Shown piece by piece: positions 29,123 to 36,749 of a stretch of 48,509 nucleotides of DNA (positions are counted from its first letter, which is position 1; the number at the start of each line of letters is the position of its first letter). The stretch comes from an uncultured Clostridia bacterium (lineage in GTDB: Bacteria > Bacillota > Clostridia > TANB77 > CAG-508), in the NCBI GenBank assembly GCA_947632535.1, contig CANRPR010000009.1, positions 1 to 48,509 on the forward strand, in the 5' to 3' direction. Under the pieces are notes generated by a model that was not told where the DNA came from, made no database searches, and saw only the letters and a list, made by a program, of their open reading frames with translations. Position numbers and translations under genes: made by a program.

Positions 29123-30003
29123 AGCAATTGTCTTTTTCAAGTTCTGTGAAGGAAGAATTAAGCAAAATGAATAATTTAGCAGATAAAGAAATAGTAAAAG
29201 CTGAATTATTAGGTTATTTGATAAGTAATAATACAAAGATATTAAAGGATGGAATAAAATATTCTACGGAAAGTGAATATAATATTAATAGATTTGGAAA
29301 ATTATTAAGCAATGTAAAAATAAATTATAAAATTAAAGTGGTAGGAAAGTTATATAGTATTACTTTCCCAGAAATAAACTTAGATAACTTTGAATATCAA
29401 TCTGACGGAATAATAGCAACTCATGAAATTAAAGAGAATAAAGAAGAAAAAATTTTAAAAGCAGTTGTGCGAGGTGCATTTCTTGGAGGCGGTTCTTTAA
29501 ATGAACCAAGCAATAAGTACCATCTAGAAATTATTTTGAGCACAAAAAATAGTGTGGAATGGATTGTTAACATTTTGAAACAATTTAATATAAACAGTAA
29601 AATATTAACTAGAGAAAAAGGATTTTCAGTATATATAAAAGAGGGAGAACAAATTTCTAACTTCCTAGCATTTATAGGTGCTAATAAATCAGTTCTAGAG
29701 TTTGAGCAAATAAGAGTTATAAGAGAAACGAAAAATAATGTTAATAGAATGGTAAATTGTGAGACATATAATTTAGAAAAAGCAATCACTGCATCAGTTA
29801 CTCAGGTAAATGCAATTAATAAAATAAAGCAGAGTGGAAAATTTGAGGAATTGCCTAAAAATTTACGAGTAATGGCTGAATTAAGACTACAAAATCCAGA
29901 TGCAACTCTAACTCAATTAGGACAGCTATTGAAAAAACCTTTAGGAAAATCAGGAGTAAACCATAGGTTAAGAGTATTATGCCAAATTGCTGAAGAATTA
30001 TAA
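29119..30003 (+). CDS. whiA: WhiA, sporulation/division-type DNA-binding regulator
   Basis: 294 residues with a GTG start overlapping prmC. It has two LAGLIDADG-like halves (RGAFLGGGSLNEPSNKYHLE is the better-preserved motif) and a C-terminal HTH (LTQLGQLLKKPLGKSGVNHR). WhiA binds DNA and influences cell division, and sporulation in Streptomyces. rapZ and yvcK, its frequent partners, are not in this window. Confidence 0.93.
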   Translation: MKQLSFSSSVKEELSKMNNLADKEIVKAELLGYLISNNTKILKDGIKYSTESEYNINRFGKLLSNVKINYKIKVVGKLYSITFPEINLDNFEYQSDGIIATHEIKENKEEKILKAVVRGAFLGGGSLNEPSNKYHLEIILSTKNSVEWIVNILKQFNINSKILTREKGFSVYIKEGEQISNFLAFIGANKSVLEFEQIRVIRETKNNVNRMVNCETYNLEKAITASVTQVNAINKIKQSGKFEELPKNLRVMAELRLQNPDATLTQLGQLLKKPLGKSGVNHRLRVLCQIAEEL

Positions 30004-30057
30004 AAAACTGTCACTGCATAATAAATATGACATATAATATAGAAGGAGGATATGAGT

Positions 30058-30432
30058 ATGAACAATTGGCTAGTACTTTTTGCATTTCCAATCTCAACAA
30101 TTATATTGTCAATAACAATGCAGAAATTAATTAAATCTCCAATTTTAGTAGGAGCGAATTTTTTTGCAATTTATTTAATTGTAGCATTTTCTGCTTTTGA
30201 TGCTATGTTTGTTGCATATGCATTAGTATATGCAATTTTTGCATACATAACTGCAGTAATGACACAAATGGTATATAGATTTTTTCAAAGTGATAGTCGC
30301 AATAATCAAAATGTAAGCAACACAAATACATACAAAGGGGGTAATCAGAATATAAATAAATACAAACAAAACAATGGTGCTACAGCTAAAATACGAGTTA
30401 GAGTAGCACCAAGAAATTGGAGAAACATTTGA
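30058..30432 (+). CDS. Small membrane protein (resembles DUF2651/YbeF)
   Basis: 124 residues from ATG 30058, with GAAGGAGGA seven bases upstream. The ATG at 30052 is too close. Three hydrophobic helices fill about residues 4-80. The tail (from about residue 83) is Asn/Gln-rich and basic, ending NWRNI. The membrane part resembles the DUF2651 family, a weak match by eye. Terminated by a clear hairpin. Confidence 0.55.
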   Translation: MNNWLVLFAFPISTIILSITMQKLIKSPILVGANFFAIYLIVAFSAFDAMFVAYALVYAIFAYITAVMTQMVYRFFQSDSRNNQNVSNTNTYKGGNQNINKYKQNNGATAKIRVRVAPRNWRNI

Positions 30433-30474
30433 GTTAGGTAATCGATGCTTAAGATGTTTCTCTATTATTTTTTT
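30420..30474 (+). terminator. Terminator after the small membrane protein gene
   Basis: gagaaacat (30420-30428) pairs with atgtttctc (30453-30461), with a T-rich run (ttattttttttt) to about 30475. On the minus strand the right arm also encodes the last residues of the frameshifted VTT gene. Confidence 0.75.
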
Positions 30475-31151
30475 TGTAATAAAATAACAAGCAAATAGCA
30501 GATATTACAAGAGTTAATACATAAGTTATAACAGTAATATGCAAATTACCGAGCTATTAAATTACTACCAGCAAATGTAGATGTTATAATTGAAGGAATT
30601 CTTGCAAATGTGGAAATTAATAAAAACTTATAAGGTTTAAGGGGTAAAAGTCCAGCAATATATGTAAGAAGATCCTTTGGAGTTCCTGGGATAAAAAATA
30701 ATATAAACAATATCAAATATATTTTTTTAGAATCAGCAAAAAATTTGCTATTTTCAAACTGTTCTACCTTTTCTTTACCTAGAAATGTGATAATAAAGTC
30801 CTTTCCTAACTTGCGTACAGAAAAGAATATAATTGTAGAACTTAAAAAAGCACCAATTAAAATTAATAACAAACCAAGCCAAGTTCCATAACATATACCT
30901 GCTAAAAATTCTATTGGTTCGCCAGGTAGAACTGGTACAAGTATTTGTAATAATTGAAGTCCAATAAGGTACATTGCTCCATTAAATCCTTGATTAGTTA
31001 TTTCAACTTTAAATTTTTGTTGACCTTCAGGAGTTCCTAAATTAGCAAATATAGGAAAAAGCTTAAGAGCAACAAGAGTTATAGCTATAATAAAAATTAT
31101 AAGTACGATGATTTTTAATATTTTTAATTTCTGCATTTTATTTGTTTTCAT
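30449..31151 (-). CDS. TVP38/VTT (DedA-like) membrane protein, completed by +1 frameshift at CGG 30551-30549
   Basis: SNARE-associated/VTT family: membrane proteins with re-entrant loops, linked to lipid scrambling or transport. The zero frame (30546-31151) gives 201 residues and stops at TAA directly after CGG. It has the family motifs PGEPIEFLAG, GAFLSSTIIFFSVRKLG and FFIPGTPKDLLTYIAG but lacks the last membrane helix. Skipping the C of CGG gives GNLHITVITYVLTLVISAIC and on to YYKKNNRETS, stop at 30449-30451. That is a textbook final helix with a positive end. Total 233 residues, normal for the family. Start ATG at 31151 after AGGATA. Confidence 0.8.
30546..30554 (-). other. +1 frameshift site in the VTT gene (GCT CGG T)
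   Basis: Minus strand reads GCT CGG TAA. Skipping the C gives GCT-GGT-AAT and opens 32 more codons after the Gly, encoding a membrane helix. A stop directly after the slow codon gives the zero frame no other outcome than a protein without that helix. Confidence 0.75.
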
Positions 31152-31316
31152 TTTTTTATCCTATATCCTTTCTATCTTTATAGAATAGCACATAATTATA
31201 GAAAATTCAAGATTTCAAGTAATATTCACAAATTGGACATATTCTAAAAGTATACTGTAAATATAAATAGGAGGTGCGGTATATAATATATTAATCAAAT
31301 ATGTGATATATAGAAA

Positions 31317-31346
31317 AAGCTCAAAAGTCTAATTTTGGGCTTTTTT
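31317..31346 (+). terminator. Intergenic terminator upstream of the sortase-like gene
   Basis: aagctcaaaa (31317-31326) pairs with ttttgggctt (31333-31342), one G-U pair, then a T-run to 31346. It ends an unseen short transcript on the plus strand. Confidence 0.75.
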
Positions 31347-31390
31347 GTCGAAATCTTTTCCTTTACAAAAAATGAAATATATGGTAATAT
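31345..31390 (+). promoter_or_regulatory. Possible Spo0A box plus promoter for the sortase-like/TED operon
   Basis: TTGTCGAA at 31345-31352 is a full match to the 0A-box core. TTTACA (31362-31367) and TAATAT (31385-31390) form a 17-base-spaced promoter just downstream. The position upstream of -35 fits activation. Untested. Confidence 0.4.
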
Positions 31391-31520
31391 ATTTTTATCT
31401 TAATTCTTAAAGTTTTATTCAAAAGAATTTTTTACATAAGTGGCAAGTCCATTTATATTCTTAAAAATAAAAAATCCAAGAAACAATGAAAATACAAAAA
31501 ACAGGAGGTGATGGCAAGGA

Positions 31521-32091
31521 GTGCAAAATTGTAGCAGAAGAAGTATTAGTATTATTTCTTTAATTATTACTGTTTTAATTTTTATTCAAATTAATTATAT
31601 TACTTTAAAAATAATGAGTTTTTCTCAGGTAAAAGAAGTAAATAGTCAAAGTATACAGGCAGAAAAAATAAATAAACAAATTATTAATACACAAGAAGTT
31701 CAAACAGCAAAAGAAGAACAATGGAATTTAATTATACCTAAAATAAATATTAAGGCTACTATTTGTGAAGGAACAGGGCAAAACATATTAATAAATTATG
31801 TAGGACATTTTACGCGGAACACCAAAGGTGGATGGAAATATAGGTCTAATTGGAAACAATAGTGGCGGAATAAATAATTACTTTGAGAATTTAGAGGAAC
31901 TAACAGAAGATGATTTAATTATATACATGTATGGTAACGAACAAAAAATGTATAAAGTAGAAAAAAACATAATTATAAAAGATACAGATTGGACATATCT
32001 ACAAAATAGCAAAGATAATAAAATAACATTAATAACAGGTGCGAAAACAAATGAAAATGAAAGAAGATGTGTACAAGCAGTAGAAATATAA
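31521..32091 (+). CDS. Degenerate class D-like sortase, joined by +1 frameshift at CGG 31815
   Basis: 189 residues when joined. A GTG start is followed by one membrane helix (about residues 9-28), then the sortase barrel: WNLIIPKINIKATICEGTG, VGHF, then in the +1 frame GTPKVDGNIGLIGNN and NNYFENLEEL. In active sortases the pattern is GHN and LxTC with a later Arg. Here His is Asn (LIGNN) and Cys is Gly (LITGAK), while Arg remains (ERRC). It therefore looks catalytically dead. The zero frame would end at 31860-31862. A perfect AGGAGGTG leads a 7-codon reading (ATG 31511) that overlaps its start. The surface-protein gene follows by 18 bases. Confidence 0.72.
31812..31818 (+). other. +1 frameshift site in the sortase-like gene (ACG CGG A)
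   Basis: Zero frame ACG CGG AAC runs to TAG at 31860. The conserved VGHF is in the zero frame and GTPKVDGNIGL in the +1 frame, so the change falls between them at ACG-C-GGA. The +1 frame carries a TAG shortly upstream, which narrows the place further. Confidence 0.72.
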
Positions 32092-32109
32092 AATAAGGAG
32101 GAAATAAAT

Positions 32110-33600
32110 TTGAAAAAAATAAAAAATAAATTAATAATATTTAGCATTATATTTACAATACTAATACAGATGGGAGTGGTTAGCTTTGCAGCAAGATATT
32201 CAGTAAGCATATCTAAACAGGAGGCAAAACATCTTATTTATGATGGAAATGGAAGTAACATGGATCAAATGGCAAATGTTAACTCAAATGCAATTTACAA
32301 ACTATCAAGTGTAAAAGAAGAAAAATTTAATTATGTAATACATGAAGTAACTACATTTGAAGAACAAGAAATAATTGATATTATACATGCAGGTTATCCA
32401 TATAAAACTAAAGAGGAATTAAAATGTGATAGTGAATTCGAGGCATATGTTGCTACACAAGAAGCTATTTATACAGTGTATGATAAAAGAGAACTTAGCA
32501 AATATCAAGCAAAAGATGCAATGGGACAAAGAATATATGATGCGATGATTCAAATTCTAGAGGAAGCTAAGAAAGGCATAGCAATACCAGAAAATTTGAA
32601 CTTTGAAATAAAAGAATTAAATAAAGAATTTGTGCAAGACGAAGAAAAAACAGATTATATGAAAAAGGAATATAAAATTATTGCAAATAGACCAGTCTTA
32701 GTAAGAAATATATCAGCAAAAACAGGAGAAGAAATTTTACTATCTAAAACAAATGCAATACAAGGAGAAACATTTAAAGTATTAATTCCTAAAAGTAAGC
32801 AATTGCAGAATATTAATGTAGAGTTACAAGTATTGGTAAAAAACTATGAAATAGAATTATGTAATAATACAAACATACATGAACAAGGTGGAATGCTTCA
32901 TATAAAGCCGGAACATATATATGAAAATTATAAATTAAATGTAAAAAATGGTGATGTATCTACTCTAAAAATAACAAATAAAGATAAAACCAATAAAACT
33001 ATTATTCAAGGTAATAAATTTGAATTGCTAAATGAAGAATTAGAACCAATAAAAACAAACTTAATTACAAATGAGCTGGGACAAATAATAATAGAAAATT
33101 TGCCAAAAGGAACTTATTATCTAAAACAAACTGAAACGGTAGAAAACTATTTTGTGAATAAAACGAATATGCTAATACAAGTAACAGGAGAAGAAAGTAT
33201 TATTAATGTAAACATTTTGAGTGATAGCGAAGAAAATGAAAAAATAGAAACACTAGAAAAAGAAATAAACCTTGAAGAACAAAGCAAAACTGTAGAAGAA
33301 AATAATAACAAGCAAATTACTAATATTTATACAAAAAATACTTATAGAGATATTACTAATAACACAATTCAACAAAGTCATTATAATAATAACGATTTTG
33401 TTAATACTACTAATATAAAAACAGAAAAGGATATAGAGAAAAACAATGTTTATAGAAACTTAATTGAAAAGTTTTATAAAGAAGTAAGTAGTGTATCAAA
33501 TACATATGACGAAAATATGACTGAAGAGGATTTTATAAATTTAATAGAATTAGTTGCATCAAATAGTAATGTTGAAAGATTACCAGAAGCAGGAATATAA
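32110..33600 (+). CDS. Secreted surface protein with thioester-like and SpaA/CnaB domains and terminal LPEAG
   Basis: 496 residues with a TTG start after GGAGGAAA. The signal peptide is about 1-28 (VVSFA-A). The N-terminal domain resembles the thioester domain of adhesins: IIHAGYPYKTKEEL and a TQEAIY box carrying the thioester glutamine. I see no cysteine in the usual early position, so the bond may not form. A SpaA-like prealbumin domain follows (KFELLNEE, LPKGTYYLKQTE). The end (ERLPEAGI) has an LPxxG sorting box but no membrane helix or positive tail, so it cannot be anchored by the usual route. It is next to a dead sortase, so the pair looks like a decayed or repurposed pilus/adhesin system. 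Confidence 0.65.
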   Translation: MKKIKNKLIIFSIIFTILIQMGVVSFAARYSVSISKQEAKHLIYDGNGSNMDQMANVNSNAIYKLSSVKEEKFNYVIHEVTTFEEQEIIDIIHAGYPYKTKEELKCDSEFEAYVATQEAIYTVYDKRELSKYQAKDAMGQRIYDAMIQILEEAKKGIAIPENLNFEIKELNKEFVQDEEKTDYMKKEYKIIANRPVLVRNISAKTGEEILLSKTNAIQGETFKVLIPKSKQLQNINVELQVLVKNYEIELCNNTNIHEQGGMLHIKPEHIYENYKLNVKNGDVSTLKITNKDKTNKTIIQGNKFELLNEELEPIKTNLITNELGQIIIENLPKGTYYLKQTETVENYFVNKTNMLIQVTGEESIINVNILSDSEENEKIETLEKEINLEEQSKTVEENNNKQITNIYTKNTYRDITNNTIQQSHYNNNDFVNTTNIKTEKDIEKNNVYRNLIEKFYKEVSSVSNTYDENMTEEDFINLIELVASNSNVERLPEAGI

Positions 33601-33611
33601 ACTTTTAGTCA

Positions 33612-33640
33612 TTGACATATAATTATATAAAATATATAAT
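33612..33640 (+). promoter_or_regulatory. Consensus sigma-A promoter for the CorC-WG-MGL operon
   Basis: TTGACA (33612-33617), 17-base spacer, TATAAT (33635-33640). Both hexamers match perfectly. Confidence 0.75.
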
Positions 33641-33679
33641 ACTTTATATAATAGTAAAGAAGGGAAAGAATAAAATATA

Positions 33680-35005
33680 ATGTTTTTACAGATAATGGTG
33701 TTAGTAATATTAATATTATTAAATGCATTTTTTGCAGCAAGTGAGATAGCATTTATATCATTAAATGATGCAAAAATAAATAAACAAGCGAAAGAAGGAG
33801 ATAAAAAAGCAAAACAAATAAGAAAGATGTTGGAAAATCCTAGTAGGTTTTTATCTACCATACAAATAGGCATTACTCTATCTGGCTTCTTATCAAGTGC
33901 TTTTGCATCTGAAACTTTTGCAAACATATTAGCTCCTAATTTAAATGAGTTAATGCCATTTTTAAGCATAGATACATGGCAAACAATTTCTATCGTAATA
34001 ATAACTCTAATCCTTTCATTTTTCACTCTAGTTTTTGGAGAACTTGTACCTAAAAGGTTAGCAATGAAGCATTACGAAAAAATAGCATATTCAAGTATTA
34101 GAATTATTAAAGTTATTTATATACTAACACTACCAATTGTTAAATTATTAACAGTAGCTACGAATATGATTTCTAAGATATTTGGTGTAAGTGAAAATGA
34201 AGAAGAAGTAGTTACAGAAGAAGAAATAAAAATGATGATAGACGAGGGAGAAGAGAAAGGCTCAATAGATGAGGAGGAAAAAGAACTTATTAACAATGTA
34301 TTTGAATTTAATGATACTACTGTTTCAGAAGTAATGACACCAAGAAAAGATATTTTTGCTGTGGATGTAGATACTACGGTAAGTGAATTTGTTGAGAATT
34401 TAGAAGAATATAAACATAGCAGAATACCTGTTTATGAAGAAAATATAGATAATATTATAGGAGTATTATATTTAAAAGATGTATTAAAATATGTGAAAAA
34501 TAAGAGAACAGTCGAATTATCAACTGTGATTAGACCAGCATATTTTGTACCAGAAACTAAGCCCATAGACGACTTATTAAAGGAATTACAAAAAAATAAA
34601 AATCAAATAGCAATTGTATTAGATGAATATGGTGGAACAGCTGGTTTAATTACTGTTGAAGATATTTTAGAGGAATTAGTAGGAAATATTTATGACGAGT
34701 ATGACGAAGTAGAAACAGAGTGTGAAAAAATAGATGATAACACATATATGCTTAGTGGAGGAATTACAATCTACGAACTAAAAAAGATTTTAGATGTAGA
34801 CATTCCAGAAGGTGATTATGATACATTGTCAGGATATTTGTTAGATATACTTGGAAGGATACCAGAAGATACAGAAAAGCCAATTATTGAAACAGATAAG
34901 GTAACATACAAAATAGAAGAATATGAGGAAAAAAGAATTATAAAAGTAAAAGCATGTAAAAATAATCAAGAAGATAAAACAGATGTAGAGGAAGATGAAG
35001 AATAA
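33680..35005 (+). CDS. CorC/HlyC-family (CNNM-CBS) membrane protein
   Basis: 441 residues. An N-terminal CNNM/DUF21 membrane domain (AFFAASEIAFISLNDAKI, GITLSGFLSSAFASE, FGELVPKRLAMK) is followed by two CBS domains (VMTPRKDIFAVD, IIGVLYLKDVLKY, GGTAGLITVEDILEELVG) and a CorC_HlyC C-terminal domain. Members handle magnesium or cobalt export/resistance. The haemolysin name is historical. The stop overlaps the next start (TAATG at 35003-35007). Confidence 0.92.
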   Translation: MFLQIMVLVILILLNAFFAASEIAFISLNDAKINKQAKEGDKKAKQIRKMLENPSRFLSTIQIGITLSGFLSSAFASETFANILAPNLNELMPFLSIDTWQTISIVIITLILSFFTLVFGELVPKRLAMKHYEKIAYSSIRIIKVIYILTLPIVKLLTVATNMISKIFGVSENEEEVVTEEEIKMMIDEGEEKGSIDEEEKELINNVFEFNDTTVSEVMTPRKDIFAVDVDTTVSEFVENLEEYKHSRIPVYEENIDNIIGVLYLKDVLKYVKNKRTVELSTVIRPAYFVPETKPIDDLLKELQKNKNQIAIVLDEYGGTAGLITVEDILEELVGNIYDEYDEVETECEKIDDNTYMLSGGITIYELKKILDVDIPEGDYDTLSGYLLDILGRIPEDTEKPIIETDKVTYKIEEYEEKRIIKVKACKNNQEDKTDVEEDEE

Positions 35006-36729
35006 TGAAAGTTTCAAAGGTTATAAAAATAGTAATAGCTATAATAATTGTTTTAACTATAATAGGTGGAGTTTGGTATTTCATAGGCCAGAACAATAAA
35101 AAATATAAATTCGAACAAATATCAGATTATAAGTATTTCCTAGTAAAAGAAGAAAATAAATTTGGAGTTATAGATAAGAAAGGAAATGTAATTATTTCAC
35201 CCAATTATATAGAAATAAAGATTCCTAATCCACAAAAAGATCTTTTTATTTGCTATAAAGAAAATAATGAAATAGATATATTAAATGAAAAGTCAGAAAG
35301 GATTTTAACACAATATAATAATGTTGATGCTATAAAAATAGAAGGGATTGTAAGCAATTTACCATATGAAAAAAGTGTTTTGAAATATGAGGAAAATGGT
35401 AAAATTGGATTAATCAACTTTGAGGGAAAAAAGGTTACAGCACCTATTTATGACGAAATACAAGGGTTATCTAACAAAGAAACAGAATTATTAGTAAAAA
35501 AAGATGGAAAATATGGTGTAATAAATAGCAAAGGTGCAAAAATTATAAATAATGAGTATGAGCAAATTGTAGCAGATGGTTTTTATACAGAAGAAAAAGG
35601 ATATGAATTATCTGGATATATTACTACCATAAAAACACAAGATGGATATAGATATGGGTATATTACTAGCAATCGTAAGAAGTTACTAGAAGCGGAATAT
35701 ACTAGTATACATAGAATAGTAGAGATAGAAAATGAAGAAGATGTATATTTGCAAATAGTAAAAAATGGACAAGTAGGTATTATGAAAAACGGAGATATGT
35801 TAATAGAATGTAAATATCAAGATATTGAATATAATGCTTCTAATAATACTTTTATACTAGAAAGAAATTCACAATATGGACTTGCTAATATAGAAGGAAA
35901 GTTTATAATACCTATTCAATATAGTAGTATTGAATTTAAAGGAGAATATATTAGTGCAATGCTTAATGATAAAACAACATTGTTTGACATATCAGGTAAA
36001 GAAGTAAAAGAAGATGTATATGATACAATTACCAAAGTTGATAATACAGACTATTATATAACAATAGATAAAAACGAAAAATATGGAGTTATACTAGAAA
36101 ATAGAAACATAAAAATAAATAATGAATATAATTATCTTGAATATTTACATGATAATTATTTCATAGCAGCCAAAGAGGATGGAGAATTAGGAATAATAAA
36201 TAGTGAAGATGGTATAGTAGTGAACTTCGAATATGATGTAATTCAAAAAATTGATGGTACAAATATAGTAGAAGCAAAAAAATTAAATGGAAATGTATCA
36301 GACTTATTTTCAATAGATATGCAAAAAGTATTGTCAACAAGTAATTTAAATATATACATAAACGAAAATTACATACAAGCTATATCAGATGAAATAAAGT
36401 TTTTTAACTATAATGGAACAGAATTAACAAACAAACAAGCAATGCCACAAAATAAGTTATATGCAAGTAAAAAAGAAGGTAAATGGGGATTTGTAAATAA
36501 ACAAAATGGAGTAGTGGTAGATTATAAATATGATATGGTAACAGAATTTAATGAATATGGTTTTGCTGCTATAAAGTCTGGAGAGTTGTGGGGAATTATT
36601 AATGAAGAAGGAGAAATAGTACAAGAGCCAGCATATAAAATAGCAACGATTCCAGAAATCATAGGAAAATATTACAAAGTATATTATGGATATGGCGAAA
36701 GTTACTATACAGATAATAAAGAAATGTAA
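35005..36729 (+). CDS. Membrane-anchored WG-repeat protein
   Basis: 574 residues. An N-terminal helix (about 7-27) anchors ten or more WG/KWG-type repeats, each about 35-50 residues with the core [KQ]-x-G-[VLI]-I-x-x-x-G-x-x-I-x-P-x-Y. Clear examples are KFGVIDKKGNVIISPNY, KYGVINSKGAKIINNEY, KWGFVNKQNGVVVDYKY and LWGIINEEGEIV. WG repeats form beta-propeller-like folds that bind partners. No enzyme motif. Translationally coupled to the CorC gene, which may be its partner. Confidence 0.8.
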   Translation: MKVSKVIKIVIAIIIVLTIIGGVWYFIGQNNKKYKFEQISDYKYFLVKEENKFGVIDKKGNVIISPNYIEIKIPNPQKDLFICYKENNEIDILNEKSERILTQYNNVDAIKIEGIVSNLPYEKSVLKYEENGKIGLINFEGKKVTAPIYDEIQGLSNKETELLVKKDGKYGVINSKGAKIINNEYEQIVADGFYTEEKGYELSGYITTIKTQDGYRYGYITSNRKKLLEAEYTSIHRIVEIENEEDVYLQIVKNGQVGIMKNGDMLIECKYQDIEYNASNNTFILERNSQYGLANIEGKFIIPIQYSSIEFKGEYISAMLNDKTTLFDISGKEVKEDVYDTITKVDNTDYYITIDKNEKYGVILENRNIKINNEYNYLEYLHDNYFIAAKEDGELGIINSEDGIVVNFEYDVIQKIDGTNIVEAKKLNGNVSDLFSIDMQKVLSTSNLNIYINENYIQAISDEIKFFNYNGTELTNKQAMPQNKLYASKKEGKWGFVNKQNGVVVDYKYDMVTEFNEYGFAAIKSGELWGIINEEGEIVQEPAYKIATIPEIIGKYYKVYYGYGESYYTDNKEM

Positions 36730-36749
36730 AAAATGGAGAGATATATAAA

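Larger units (their letters stand above)
31152..31520. other. 369-base intergenic region ahead of the sortase-like gene
   Basis: No gene of normal size. It holds an AGGAGG (31269-31274) not followed by a good frame, a terminator (31317-31346), a 0A-box-like site and a promoter. A small RNA or leader ending at the terminator is possible but has no recognisable family. Confidence 0.5.
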
